The notes under the pieces were generated by a model. That model was not told the origin of the DNA. It made no database searches and saw nothing but the letters and a program-made list of their open reading frames with translations. A stretch of DNA of 64,000 nt from Chloroflexi bacterium HGW-Chloroflexi-6 (lineage in GTDB: Bacteria; Chloroflexota; Anaerolineae; Anaerolineales; Villigracilaceae), in the NCBI GenBank assembly GCA_002840685.1, contig PHBU01000017.1, positions 120,947 to 184,946 of the forward strand. The letters are read 5' to 3'. The number at the start of each line of letters is the position of its first letter. The first letter of the stretch is position 1. Below, one piece after another: positions 17,064 to 27,505 of the stretch. The translations under genes and the position numbers were made by a program.

Positions 17064-20000
17064 ATGCAAACCTCCCCGCAGACCATTCTCCCCGAACCAG
17101 CCAACCTCGACGCAGACAATCGGCTGCGGGAATTTGCGCGCTGGCTGGCCGAAACACACATTCTCGAAACAGTCCGCGTTCACGAATCTGACTTGTTAGA
17201 CCGCCTGGAAAACTGGGAACTCGCCTTGCGGAATGCCTATGCCATTTTTAAAGCTGTCCCCGCCAAAGACGCGCCCGCTTCACGCGCCGGCGAATGGATG
17301 TTGGATAACTTTTACGTGGTCAAACAGACCTTGCGCCAGATCGAAGAGGATCTGCCAGACCATTTTCTCAACCAACTCCCCATGCTGGATTCAGGCCTGC
17401 CGCGCATCTTTGCATTGGCCCGCGAATGGATCGGATACAGCCAGAGCCAGCTTGACCTGACCCTGGCCGCCTCCTTTGTGAGAGACTATCAACAAGTCAC
17501 ACCCCTGACGATCGGCGAACTGTGGGCTTTGCCAATCATGCTGCGAATCGGGATATTGGAACGGCTGGTCTACGCCACCGCAGAGCTGACCGGGATAGAG
17601 ATGCCAAAGGGACTGGTCGAAATCCCGATCCAGGCCAATGTCGACTGGCCAAGTGAAACGATCGTAGCCAATTGTTTTCTCAGCCTGCGCTTGCTGGCGG
17701 CCACAGACTGGAAGGATTTTTTCGAGCAGACCAGCCGGGTCGAGCAGATCTTGCGTGATGATCCCGCCCAGGTCTATGCAAGCATGGATTTCAAAACCCG
17801 CAACAGTTACCGCGGTGTGATCGAGGAGTTGGCGCGCCATTCAACGCTCAGCGAGGAGCAAGTCGCGCTCACCGCGGTCGAACTGGCGTACAATGCGCCG
17901 GGCGACCGGGCTCAGGGCAGGCAAGGCCATATCGGCTTTTATCTGCGGGACGCGGGGCGGGCGCAGCTCGAAGCCAGCATCCGCTACCAGCCCGGATTAA
18001 TCATCCGCTTCAACCGCGCGTTCCTCGCCGCGCCCACATCCACCTATCTCGGCAGCATCGCCACCCTTTCGATGCTGCTCACGCTCAGCCTGCTGGCTTA
18101 TGCCAGCCTGGCGGGCGGTTCTCTTGCCCAGATGCTGATCGTTGGCCTGCTTGGGTTTGGCCTGGCGTTGGAATCGGCGATCACGATCGTGCATTGGCAG
18201 GTCACCCACCGCATCAAGCCGCTCAGCCTGCCGCGCATGGATTTTTCAGATGGGATTCCGCCAGGCAACCGCACCATGGTGGTTGTCCCAACCCTGCTGG
18301 AAAGCGCCGATGAACTCAACCATCTCTTGCAAGAGCTCGAACTTTATTATTTAGCCAACCCCGACCCACAACTGACCTATGCCCTGCTAACCGATTTCGG
18401 CGATTCCTCGACAGAGCACACGCCTGGCGATGATCAATTGCTCGCACTGGCAGTGGCCGGCGTTGAAAATCTGAATAAAAAGCGCAATAGTCCCGGCCCT
18501 AGCACAGGATACAGAAACACGCCGCCCTTCTATTTATTCCACCGTCATCGTCAGTGGAATCCGTCTGAAGGGGTTTGGATGGGCTGGGAACGCAAACGCG
18601 GCAAACTGGCCGATTTCAACCGTCTGCTGCTCAACCTGGGAGAAACGGCCTATACCACCCAGGTCGGGGATGTCAGCATTCTGGCCTCCATCAAATATGT
18701 CATTACGCTGGATGCGGACACTTCCCTGCCGCAGGGCAGCGCCAACCGGCTGATCGCCACCCTGGCGCACCCGCTCAACCAGGCCGAATTTTCGGCGGAC
18801 GGGCGCTCAGTGGTTGCCGGTTATACCGTGCTGCAGCCACGGGTGGCCATCAAACCGACCAGCGCCAACCGTTCGCTCTTTTCGCAGATCTACGCCGGGA
18901 ATGCCGGGTTCGACCTGTACTCATTCGCTGTTTCGGATGTTTACCAGGATCTTTTTGGCGAGGGCAGCTACGTCGGCAAAGGCATCTATGATGTTGCAGC
19001 TTTCGAACGCAGCCTGGCCGGGCAGGTACGCCAGAACACCCTGCTCAGCCACGACCTGTTTGAAGGCATCTACGGACGCGCGGCGCTGGTGACTGACGTT
19101 ATGCTCTACGAAGAGTATCCGTCGCGCTATCTGACCTATGCCCGCCGCCTGCGACGCTGGATCCGAGGCGATTGGCAGTTGCTGCCCTGGCTGCTGCCGG
19201 TCGTCCGCACCCAAACCGGTCTGTCTCCCAACCGCCTGTCGACCATTGATCTCTGGAAAGTGTTCGACAACCTGCGCCGAAGTCTGCTGCCGCCGACCCT
19301 GCTGGCGCTGCTTGCGGCCGGGTGGCTGTTCCTGCCCGGCTCGCCGCTGGTCTGGACGCTGCTGGCGCTGCTGCCGGCGGCCCTGCCGATCGTGGTGCAA
19401 ACCGTCCAGGACGGGCAGCACAATCTCGGGCGGCTGACGCTCAGGCAGATTCTCAAACCAACCCAACTCCCGCTGACCCGCTGGGCGCTGGCTGTTCTTT
19501 TCCTGCCCTACGAAGCGCTGCTGATGCTGGGCGCGATCCGCACCACGCTTGGGCGCCTGGTGATTGCCCGCAAAAGATTCCTGCAATGGACCACGGCGGC
19601 AAATGCCTCGCGCGCGGGAAGTGCCAATCCGCAGGCCGAGATCTGGCGCGAGATGAGGGTGTCGCTGGTTTTAACCTTCCTGCTGGGGGTTTCGATTGCC
19701 ATCTTCAACCCCACAGCGCTGTGGGTAGCGCTGCCCGTGCTCATAGCTTGGCTGAGCGCACCGCAAATCGCCATCATCATCAGTCGGCCGGTAACCCACA
19801 CCAGAACGCCGCTGACGGAAACCCAGCGCCGGCAGGTGTTGCGCCTGGCGAGAAGAACCTGGGCATTTTTCGAGAAATTCGCCGGCCCCGAGGATCACTG
19901 GCTGCCCCCCGATCATTTTCAAGAGTCGCCACGCGGCAACGTGGCCCATTACACCACCCCGACCAATATCGGCCTGTTCCTGGTTTCAAGCCTGTCCGCG

Positions 20001-23000
20001 TATGATCTGGGCTACATGGGGATGTCCGAACTCGCCCTGCGCCTGCGATCAACCTTCGAAAGCATGGACAGGTTGGAGCACTACCGCGGCCACCTGCTGA
20101 ACTGGTACGATTCGCAGACCATGACCGCCCTTCCGCCGCGCTACGTTTCGACTGTGGACAGCGGCAACCTGGCAGCCTGCCTGATGACGCTCAAACAGGG
20201 CTGTCTCGCCATGCGTGAGGCCCATCTCCTGGGAGCCAAACAGTGGCAGGGGCTGCTCGCACTGCTCGATATTCTTTCAGACGCACTGCAAGCGCTGGAG
20301 AAAAACAATCCGCATGCATCGATCGAATCGTTTGAAGTTGAGCTGACCAGCATTTACGAGCGCGTCAGTGCCGCCCAGAACCAACCCAGGGCCTGGACAA
20401 CGACTCTCGCCTGGCTCTCAGGCGAAGGCTGGGAAAGAGTCTCGCTGCGCCTGATGAAACTGCTCGAAAGCCATCCCAATCTGCAGCGCGAATCCCTGAC
20501 CGATCTGCAGCTCTATCTCGATTTGATGCACCACCAGCTTAAAGATATGCAGCGCAGTCTGGATCTGTTCGCGCCCTGGCTGGGTTGCCTGGAAGAACCG
20601 CTCCTGCAAACGCCCGCTGGACGGAATTTTTGCGCCAGCCTGCCTTCTGAGTTGCCAACGCTCGGCGAGTCAACAACCACGTATGAACGCATCCAAACCG
20701 CGTTGGATCATTTCAAGGCTCAAGCGCAGCACGAAGCAACCCAAGCATGGTGCCAAAAGCTGGATGCCGACCTATCGTCAGCGCGCGCGGCTGTTGCAGA
20801 CCTGGTGACCGGCTTTCAAGGGCTGGCGGGCCAGGCCGATGGCGCAGTAAAGAACATGGATTTCCGCTTTTTGTTCAGCCAGCGCCGCCAGGTTTTCCAC
20901 ATCGGGTACAACGTCAGCACCGAACAGCTCGACCCAAGTTATTACGACTTGCTGGCCTCCGAAGCGCGGATCGCCAGCCTGATCGCGATTGCCAAGGGCG
21001 ATGTGCCGCAGAGTCATTGGCAGCATCTCGGCCGGCCGGTAACGGAAGCCAGCGGCAAACAGGTTCTGCTCTCGTGGAGTGGCACGATGTTTGAATATCT
21101 CATGCCGACCCTGTTCATAAAGAACTACGCCGGCACGTTTCTCTCAGAGAGCTGCTACGCCGCGCTAGACGCACAAGTGGATTATGGTAAAGAGCAAAAA
21201 GTGCCGTGGGGCATCTCAGAATCAGGCTACTACACCTTCGATCTCAGCCTGAACTATCAGTACCGCGCTTTTGGCGTCCCCGATCTGGGCTACAAACGCG
21301 ACCTGCCAGAAGATCTGGTGATCGCCCCCTATGCATCCCTGATGGGGCTTTCACTGCAACCGCAGGCCGTGCTGAAGAACATGGCGCGCCTGGAAGAGTT
21401 GAACATGCTCGGGCGTTTTGGCTTTTACGAAGCGCTCGATTACACAAAAACACGCCTGCCGGTTGGGCAAACACACGCCGCCGTCCAATCATACATGGCT
21501 CATCATCAGGGTATGATCCTGATGGCGGCCTGCAACTACCTTTTGGACGATCTCATGGTGGAGCGTTTCCACGCTGATGAGCACATCCAGAGCGTGGAAC
21601 TTTTGCTCCAGGAAAAAATCCCGCAAAACCCGCCGCTTGAATTCCCGCACACCGATGAGCCAACCGACCTACCCGAAGGGGTACGCGCGGTCACCAGCGC
21701 GCCGTGGCGCGTGCCGATCAACAGTCCAAGTCCGCAAGCGCACATCCTTGCGCAGGGCGATACCAGCCTGCTGATCACAAACGCCGGCGGCGGATACAGC
21801 CAGTGGCGCGAGTTTGCTTTAACCCGCTGGCAAGCAGACACAACCCTTGACGATTGGGGAACGTGGATCTACGTTCAGGACCGCGAGAGCGGAGCGCTCT
21901 GGTCGGCTACCTGCCAGCCGATCGGGCATGCGGCGGACCAGCAGGAAGTTTTGTTCTACCCGCACAAGGTTGAATTCCCGCGTTCGGACCATGGCATCAC
22001 CCTGCGCACCGGCATCACCATCAGCCCGGAGGGGGTCGAAATTCGGCGGGTAAACATCCTGAACGACAGCGATCGTCCGCGGCGGCTGAAGCTGACCAGC
22101 TACGGCGAAGTGGTGCTGGCAACGCAGATCGCCGACCGGCGTCACCCTGCTTTCAATAAACTCTTTATCGAGAGTGAGTACCTCCCCACCGAAAACGCGC
22201 TCATCTTCGAGCGCCGCCCGCGCTCGGCAGATGAAAAACCGGTCGTGTTGATCCACGCCATGCTCATCGAAGCCGGACGCAAGATCACCGGCGAATACGA
22301 GAGTGATCGCGCCAAATTCCTTGGAAGACTAAACACTACACGCAATCCGCTGGCCTTAAAAAGCGCCAACCGACCCCTTTCCGGGAGCGCAGGCGGCACG
22401 CTCGACCCGATCTTTTCACTGGCGCAGGAAATTAACCTGAAACCGCACGCCAAAACCCGCGTCACCTTTCTGACCCTGGCGGCCCCCACCCGCGCCGAGG
22501 CGCTGGAGAAACTGTCCCATTACCAGACCGGTCTGGCCATCCATCGCGCCTTCGATGAAGCCCGCGCCAACAATGAACGCGAACTGCTCGAACTGGGTCT
22601 AAATGCTTATGCAGTCGAGAACATCCAGCGCCTTTTATCGGCCCTGCTCTACCCGGTCGGCACATTGCGGCCCGCGCCGCATCTTCTGGCCCAAAACGAA
22701 AGCGGTCAGTCTGGCTTGTGGGCCTTCGGCATCTCGGGCGATCACCCGATTTTGCTGGTGCGCATCCGTGATGGTGAATCTGCGCTGCTGACCGAAGCGG
22801 TTAGAGCATTTACGTACTGGCGCAGCCTGCACCTGACAGTCAACCTGGTCATCCTGAACGATCAGGACACCGGCTATGCCCTTGACCTGCACAACGCCAT
22901 CCAGCGCCAGATCCGCAGCCTGGGCGTTGAAGCTGCACTCAACCAGCGCGACGGGATTTTCATCCTGCGCGCCGACCTGCTGCAACCGGCCGATAAAACC

Positions 23001-25559
23001 CTGCTGCAAACGGTGGCCGGGGTCGTGCTGGATGAAAAAAGCGGGACGCTGGCCGAACATGCCATGCGCCTGACCGAAAAACCCACCCGCCTGCCGCAGT
23101 TTAGCGCTTCGCTCTCAACGCGGCGCGACCCCCAGGCGACCGCGCCGCTGCAACTCGCAGGCGACCTGTTAATGGAGAACGGCCTGGGCGGGTTCAGCCG
23201 CGACGGCAAAGAATATGTTATCCATCTTCAGCCGGGGCAGCACACGCCGCAGCCGTGGATCAATGTCATCGCCAACCCACAGTTTGGGTTTCTGGTTTCC
23301 GAAGCGGGTTCCGGCTGCACCTGGGCCGAAAACAGCGGAGAGAATCGCCTGACCCCGTGGCGCAACGACCCGGTGACCGATATGCCAGGCGAGGCGCTCT
23401 ACCTGCGTGACGAAGAAACCGGGCTGGTCTGGTCACCAACACCGATGCCTGCCGGGGCAGAAACAACCCACAGCATTCGCCATGGAACGGGTTACTCGAT
23501 CTTTGAGAGCCAAAGTCATGGCCTGAACCAAAACCTATCCTTTTTTGCCGCACCAGACGCGCCAGTTAAAATCATCCACTTGCGCCTGAAAAACCTGTGG
23601 CAGCGTCCGCGGCGCGTCACCGTCACTTATTACGCCGAATGGGTGCTCGGCACAAACCGCGATCTGCAGCAGGCCCACATCATGCCGGAGTTCATCCCTG
23701 AAAAACATGCCTTGCTTGCCACCAACCGCTTCAACAGCGAATTCGGTGAACGGGTAGCCTTCCTGGCGGCCAGCAAAAAACCGCACGGCCTGACAACAGA
23801 CCGCACCGAGTTTTTGGGGCGGCTTGGCAGTCTGCGCGCTCCGGCCGCGCTTGGGCGGATCGGTCTGGGTAGCGCGGTCAATGCCGGGCTCGATCCGTGC
23901 GCTGTGATCCAGTTGCATGTTGACCTGGCCCCCGGAGCACAGGATGAAGTCTACTTCCTGGTCGGCGAAGGAGCAAATCGCGCGGAAAGCCTCGAACTGA
24001 TCGGGCAGGTCCAGGCCGAAGGTCAGGTGGAAGCCACCTGGCAGGCTGTCCAGCAGCAGTGGGATGACATCCTGAATGCCGTAACGGTTGAAACGCCTGA
24101 CCCTGAAATGAACTTGATGCTCAACCGCTGGCTGCTCTACCAGACGATTTCCTGCCGTCTGTGGGGCCGCACCGCGCTCTACCAATCGAGCGGGGCCTTT
24201 GGGTTCCGCGACCAATTGCAAGATGTGATGGCACTGCTGCATACCCGCCCGGCCATCGCCCGCGTCCAGATTTTGGATGCTGCGCGCCATCAATTCGAAG
24301 CAGGCGATGTGCTGCACTGGTGGAATCCACCTTTGGGGCGCGGCGTGCGCACCCGCTTTTCAGACGACCTGCTCTGGCTGCCGTTTGTAACCGCCGAATA
24401 TGTGACCGCAACTGGCGACGGTTCCATTTTGCTTGAGAAAATCCCATTTCTGGGCGGCGAAGCGCTCAAACCCGATGAAATGGAACGCTACGCGCAGTAT
24501 CCAACAGCGCCCAGATCGTTTTCGCTCTACGAACATTGCCGCCGGGCGCTTCAAAAGGGCTCGACCAGTGGCGCGCATGGCCTGCCGCTGATGGGCGGCG
24601 GCGACTGGAACGATGGCATGAACCGGGTCGGCATGGCAGGGCGCGGCGAAAGCATCTGGCTCGGCTGGTTCCTGCACGCCACGCTCAAACGTTTTGCGCA
24701 ACTGGTTAAACTGATGATGGAAGACCCCGCCCCCTACCTGGAACAGGCCGGACAACTGACCAAGGCGCTCGAAGCCCAGGCCTGGGATGGCGACTGGTAC
24801 CTGCGCGCTTTCTACGATGACGGCTCACGGTTAGGCTCAAAAGAAAACATGGAGTGCCAGATCGATTCGATCGCCCAATCGTGGGCCATTTTATCGGAGG
24901 TAGCCGATCCGGTGCGGGCGGCCCAGGCCATGGAATCGGTCAATCGGCAACTGGTAAAACCCGAGGACGGGATGGTTTTACTCTTCAGCCCGCCCTTCGA
25001 CAAAACAACACGCGACCCCGGCTACATCAAAGGCTATTTGCCGGGCGTGCGCGAAAACGGCGGACAATACACCCACGCCGCCATCTGGACAGCCTGGGCC
25101 AGCGCCAAACTCGGACAGGGCGAGCGGGCCATGGAGTTGTTCCACATGTTGAACCCCATCAGCCATGCCGACACATCCGAAAATGTGGCCCGCTACAAGG
25201 TAGAACCGTACGTTATCGCTGCCGATCTTTACAGCGTGCATCCGCTGACCGGCCGAGGTGGCTGGACGTGGTACACCGGCTCATCCGCCTGGATGTACCG
25301 CCTGGGGATTGAAGCCATCCTGGGCATCGCCAGGGTCGGCAAATCGCTCAGGATCAACCCCTGCATTCCCAAAGAATGGCCAGGGTTCAAGGTCGATTAC
25401 CGCTTCGGGAGCGCGCGTTACAAGATCAACGTCGAGAACCCAACACGGGTTAATCAAGGTATCAAGCAGGTTTTCGTGGATGGAAAGCTCCTGGCTGGCA
25501 GCCTGATTCCGCTGATGGACGACGGCCAACCTCACGAGGTACGTGCGATATTGGGATAA
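17064..25559 (+). CDS. ndvB: Cyclic beta-1,2-glucan synthase-like protein (GT84-GH94, NdvB/ChvB type)
   Basis: This 2831-residue membrane protein is close to the length of ChvB/NdvB. After a long helical N-terminus and membrane helices (about 330-385) comes a family-84-type glycosyltransferase with DxD at Asp550/Asp552 (TLDADTSLP), LLSHDLFEG, and the acceptor motif RRWIRGDWQLLPW near 699. More helices follow (about 735-880). A glycoamylase-like domain sits around 950-1510, then two beta-sandwich segments, and a C-terminal GH94 phosphorylase barrel with GGGDWNDGMNRVG (Asp2514/Asp2517) and YKVEPYVIAADLY. In proteobacteria such enzymes prime, extend and cyclise beta-1,2-glucan from UDP-glucose, and the GH94 part trims chain length. 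Some relatives only make or degrade linear sophoro-oligosaccharides, so cyclisation is not proven. No glucan exporter (NdvA) is encoded nearby. Confidence 0.85.
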   Translation: MQTSPQTILPEPANLDADNRLREFARWLAETHILETVRVHESDLLDRLENWELALRNAYAIFKAVPAKDAPASRAGEWMLDNFYVVKQTLRQIEEDLPDHFLNQLPMLDSGLPRIFALAREWIGYSQSQLDLTLAASFVRDYQQVTPLTIGELWALPIMLRIGILERLVYATAELTGIEMPKGLVEIPIQANVDWPSETIVANCFLSLRLLAATDWKDFFEQTSRVEQILRDDPAQVYASMDFKTRNSYRGVIEELARHSTLSEEQVALTAVELAYNAPGDRAQGRQGHIGFYLRDAGRAQLEASIRYQPGLIIRFNRAFLAAPTSTYLGSIATLSMLLTLSLLAYASLAGGSLAQMLIVGLLGFGLALESAITIVHWQVTHRIKPLSLPRMDFSDGIPPGNRTMVVVPTLLESADELNHLLQELELYYLANPDPQLTYALLTDFGDSSTEHTPGDDQLLALAVAGVENLNKKRNSPGPSTGYRNTPPFYLFHRHRQWNPSEGVWMGWERKRGKLADFNRLLLNLGETAYTTQVGDVSILASIKYVITLDADTSLPQGSANRLIATLAHPLNQAEFSADGRSVVAGYTVLQPRVAIKPTSANRSLFSQIYAGNAGFDLYSFAVSDVYQDLFGEGSYVGKGIYDVAAFERSLAGQVRQNTLLSHDLFEGIYGRAALVTDVMLYEEYPSRYLTYARRLRRWIRGDWQLLPWLLPVVRTQTGLSPNRLSTIDLWKVFDNLRRSLLPPTLLALLAAGWLFLPGSPLVWTLLALLPAALPIVVQTVQDGQHNLGRLTLRQILKPTQLPLTRWALAVLFLPYEALLMLGAIRTTLGRLVIARKRFLQWTTAANASRAGSANPQAEIWREMRVSLVLTFLLGVSIAIFNPTALWVALPVLIAWLSAPQIAIIISRPVTHTRTPLTETQRRQVLRLARRTWAFFEKFAGPEDHWLPPDHFQESPRGNVAHYTTPTNIGLFLVSSLSAYDLGYMGMSELALRLRSTFESMDRLEHYRGHLLNWYDSQTMTALPPRYVSTVDSGNLAACLMTLKQGCLAMREAHLLGAKQWQGLLALLDILSDALQALEKNNPHASIESFEVELTSIYERVSAAQNQPRAWTTTLAWLSGEGWERVSLRLMKLLESHPNLQRESLTDLQLYLDLMHHQLKDMQRSLDLFAPWLGCLEEPLLQTPAGRNFCASLPSELPTLGESTTTYERIQTALDHFKAQAQHEATQAWCQKLDADLSSARAAVADLVTGFQGLAGQADGAVKNMDFRFLFSQRRQVFHIGYNVSTEQLDPSYYDLLASEARIASLIAIAKGDVPQSHWQHLGRPVTEASGKQVLLSWSGTMFEYLMPTLFIKNYAGTFLSESCYAALDAQVDYGKEQKVPWGISESGYYTFDLSLNYQYRAFGVPDLGYKRDLPEDLVIAPYASLMGLSLQPQAVLKNMARLEELNMLGRFGFYEALDYTKTRLPVGQTHAAVQSYMAHHQGMILMAACNYLLDDLMVERFHADEHIQSVELLLQEKIPQNPPLEFPHTDEPTDLPEGVRAVTSAPWRVPINSPSPQAHILAQGDTSLLITNAGGGYSQWREFALTRWQADTTLDDWGTWIYVQDRESGALWSATCQPIGHAADQQEVLFYPHKVEFPRSDHGITLRTGITISPEGVEIRRVNILNDSDRPRRLKLTSYGEVVLATQIADRRHPAFNKLFIESEYLPTENALIFERRPRSADEKPVVLIHAMLIEAGRKITGEYESDRAKFLGRLNTTRNPLALKSANRPLSGSAGGTLDPIFSLAQEINLKPHAKTRVTFLTLAAPTRAEALEKLSHYQTGLAIHRAFDEARANNERELLELGLNAYAVENIQRLLSALLYPVGTLRPAPHLLAQNESGQSGLWAFGISGDHPILLVRIRDGESALLTEAVRAFTYWRSLHLTVNLVILNDQDTGYALDLHNAIQRQIRSLGVEAALNQRDGIFILRADLLQPADKTLLQTVAGVVLDEKSGTLAEHAMRLTEKPTRLPQFSASLSTRRDPQATAPLQLAGDLLMENGLGGFSRDGKEYVIHLQPGQHTPQPWINVIANPQFGFLVSEAGSGCTWAENSGENRLTPWRNDPVTDMPGEALYLRDEETGLVWSPTPMPAGAETTHSIRHGTGYSIFESQSHGLNQNLSFFAAPDAPVKIIHLRLKNLWQRPRRVTVTYYAEWVLGTNRDLQQAHIMPEFIPEKHALLATNRFNSEFGERVAFLAASKKPHGLTTDRTEFLGRLGSLRAPAALGRIGLGSAVNAGLDPCAVIQLHVDLAPGAQDEVYFLVGEGANRAESLELIGQVQAEGQVEATWQAVQQQWDDILNAVTVETPDPEMNLMLNRWLLYQTISCRLWGRTALYQSSGAFGFRDQLQDVMALLHTRPAIARVQILDAARHQFEAGDVLHWWNPPLGRGVRTRFSDDLLWLPFVTAEYVTATGDGSILLEKIPFLGGEALKPDEMERYAQYPTAPRSFSLYEHCRRALQKGSTSGAHGLPLMGGGDWNDGMNRVGMAGRGESIWLGWFLHATLKRFAQLVKLMMEDPAPYLEQAGQLTKALEAQAWDGDWYLRAFYDDGSRLGSKENMECQIDSIAQSWAILSEVADPVRAAQAMESVNRQLVKPEDGMVLLFSPPFDKTTRDPGYIKGYLPGVRENGGQYTHAAIWTAWASAKLGQGERAMELFHMLNPISHADTSENVARYKVEPYVIAADLYSVHPLTGRGGWTWYTGSSAWMYRLGIEAILGIARVGKSLRINPCIPKEWPGFKVDYRFGSARYKINVENPTRVNQGIKQVFVDGKLLAGSLIPLMDDGQPHEVRAILG

Positions 25560-25744
25560 ATTTGTTCCCACCAAGGATTCTTATTGCCTGATCTTTCTTT
25601 GCATCCCCAAGTGGCCCCGAAGGGCAATTTTGTGATGGGGTACTACAGTGACTACAACCACAGCAGCGATCCGATCGCCTGATTCCCCATGTTGAGAAAC
25701 TGAAGCACCAGCCAAAAAATATCGTTGCGAATCCTACAATATGC
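25560..25744. other. Intergenic region with a possible coding remnant
   Basis: On the plus strand the frame through 25586-25681 reads as a protein-like peptide (GNFVMGYYSDYNHSSDPIA then stop) without a start or ribosome-binding site. It may be a degraded gene end or chance. No other element is seen here. Confidence 0.25.
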
Positions 25745-25777
25745 AAAAAACTGGCGAGTTGATCTCGCCAGTTTTTT
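25745..25777. terminator. Bidirectional terminator between convergent genes
   Basis: AAAAAACTGGCGAG (25745-25758 region) and CTCGCCAGTTTTTT (25764-25777) are perfect complements with a short loop. It serves the glucan synthase on the plus strand and the NAD(P)HX repair enzyme on the minus strand. Confidence 0.9.
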
Positions 25778-25862
25778 GTCTTTCGCTATTTTCACCCTTG
25801 CAGGGTATTTCGGAACTGCCCAGTTTGCTTTTTGGACAGCCCCTTGCTTTCAACGCAGATTA

Positions 25863-27482
25863 TCAAAAACCGTTCAGGGCATCCGGGATGGCTTCGAGGA
25901 TATCCCCGGCCAGAACCGAAGCCGAAGAGCCGATCTTTTCAGCGGCCAGCAACCCGGCCTGGGCATGGATCCAGGCTCCGGCAACGGCAGACTCATAAGC
26001 TTCAACACCCTGGGCGCGCAGGCCAACGATCAACCCGGCCAAAACATCCCCACTGCCAGCGCGGGCCAGGGCCGGGTGCGCTACAGGGATGAGGGTCGCG
26101 CGTCCATCGGGCGAGGCGATCACAGTAAAGGCGCCCTTCAAGACAACCACGTGGCCCCACTCGGCGGCAAACTTGAGTGCGATGCCGAGACGGTCTTTCT
26201 GGATTTCATCCTTGTCCAGCCCGGTCAGGGCCGCCATCTCGCCAGGATGCGGCGTGAGAATCGCGGGAGCAGGCAAAAGCTCGTTCCACTTTTCGATTTT
26301 GGCAAGCAGGCGCAAACCGTCAGCGTCCACTACCATTGGCGGCATCGAGGCAGCATTCTCGTCTTTTGTCTCGCTGGATTTATGGACAAAACCGATCCCG
26401 ACGGTTTTCTTGGCGGAGGCCTTGCCCTTCAGCAGTTGTTCAATAAATTTGGCGGTTGGTTCTTCCGTCCCCAGGCCGGGACCCACCAAAAAGGCAGTCG
26501 CGCGCTCAAAGTTTTTGGACACTATTTCAGCGCCGCCCGCCGCAATAGCACCCATCTCATGCGGCAGGAACGACCAGATTGCTTCGGGCAGGCTGGAGGC
26601 CATCATAGCCTGTACCGGGGCCGGGACAGCCATCTGAACCAACCCCGCGCCGGCGCGATAGGCGGCTTTTCCGGCCAGCAGCGCCGCGCCGGGATAACTG
26701 AGCGAACCGGCTGCGACCAGGGCCGTACCAAACGTGCCCTTGTACGAATCGGAGGGGCGATCAGGCAGGATCTCAGCCACGATCTCGTCATCGGCCACCT
26801 CGTGCCGAATGGCCTGCCAGCTTTTTTCATCGTCAAGGCCAATCTCAACCACGCGCAGCTCACCAGCCAGGTCAAAGGCTGGCAATTGAAGCAAGCCGCA
26901 TTTAATGGCGGCCATACAAACAGTGAGACTGGCCGGGATCACCTCCGGGGCTGCCTCGCCACTATCGCAATCCAAACCGGATGGGCAATCGACCGCAACC
27001 ACATAGGGCGGCCACTCCAGGCTGGCAATCGCTTCGTTGGTGGCGTCCAACACTTTGGCCATTTCTGGCTTGAGGGGCAGTTTAAAACCTGTCCCAAGCA
27101 GGCCATCCACGACCACATCGGCCGTGCCGATGAAAGCCGAAAGTTTCTCAAAATCGGGGTCGTCGGCAGCGGACAAGATCTCACCGCCGGCTTTTTGCAG
27201 CCGCTCGACCAGGGGGTCGCCAGCCGGGTTGCGGCGGACAAGATAGGCCCGCACACGCCACTCATCGGCGGCCAGATGGACCAGCGCAACCAGGGCGTCA
27301 CCGCCATTGTTGCCGGGGCCAACCAGCGCCAACACTTCCTGATCTTCCAGGTTATAAGACAAGACTTCAATTTCCTGGGCCAAGCCGTGGCCGGCATTTT
27401 CCATCATGTTGGCATAGGTCAGGCCGTTGGCATCGGCTTCCTGTTCAATTGCGCGCATTTCTGCTACGGTAACAAGTTTCAT
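25863..27482 (-). CDS. nnr: Bifunctional NAD(P)H-hydrate repair enzyme (epimerase/dehydratase)
   Basis: This 540-residue protein fuses the YjeF N-terminal NAD(P)HX epimerase (residues 1-225; MRAIEQEAD, NNGGDAL, AVDCPSGLDCDSG) to the C-terminal ADP-dependent NAD(P)HX dehydratase of the ribokinase fold (235-540; LVAAGSLSYPGAALLAG, ILTPHPGEMAAL, GSGDVLAGLI). It repairs hydrated NADH and NADPH in the cytoplasm. The start is taken at 27482, where AGGAG lies nine bases upstream and the sequence MKLVTVAEMRAIE matches the family; the frame extends further to 27548 without support. It follows a small membrane-protein gene by 23 bases. Confidence 0.93.
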   Translation of the reverse strand: MKLVTVAEMRAIEQEADANGLTYANMMENAGHGLAQEIEVLSYNLEDQEVLALVGPGNNGGDALVALVHLAADEWRVRAYLVRRNPAGDPLVERLQKAGGEILSAADDPDFEKLSAFIGTADVVVDGLLGTGFKLPLKPEMAKVLDATNEAIASLEWPPYVVAVDCPSGLDCDSGEAAPEVIPASLTVCMAAIKCGLLQLPAFDLAGELRVVEIGLDDEKSWQAIRHEVADDEIVAEILPDRPSDSYKGTFGTALVAAGSLSYPGAALLAGKAAYRAGAGLVQMAVPAPVQAMMASSLPEAIWSFLPHEMGAIAAGGAEIVSKNFERATAFLVGPGLGTEEPTAKFIEQLLKGKASAKKTVGIGFVHKSSETKDENAASMPPMVVDADGLRLLAKIEKWNELLPAPAILTPHPGEMAALTGLDKDEIQKDRLGIALKFAAEWGHVVVLKGAFTVIASPDGRATLIPVAHPALARAGSGDVLAGLIVGLRAQGVEAYESAVAGAWIHAQAGLLAAEKIGSSASVLAGDILEAIPDALNGF

Positions 27483-27505
27483 CGCGGTAAATCTCCTGTA
27501 AATGA

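Noticed and set aside
23535..24317. 260-residue minus-strand frame
   Set aside because: Antisense within the cyclic-glucan synthase, which has continuous family features here.
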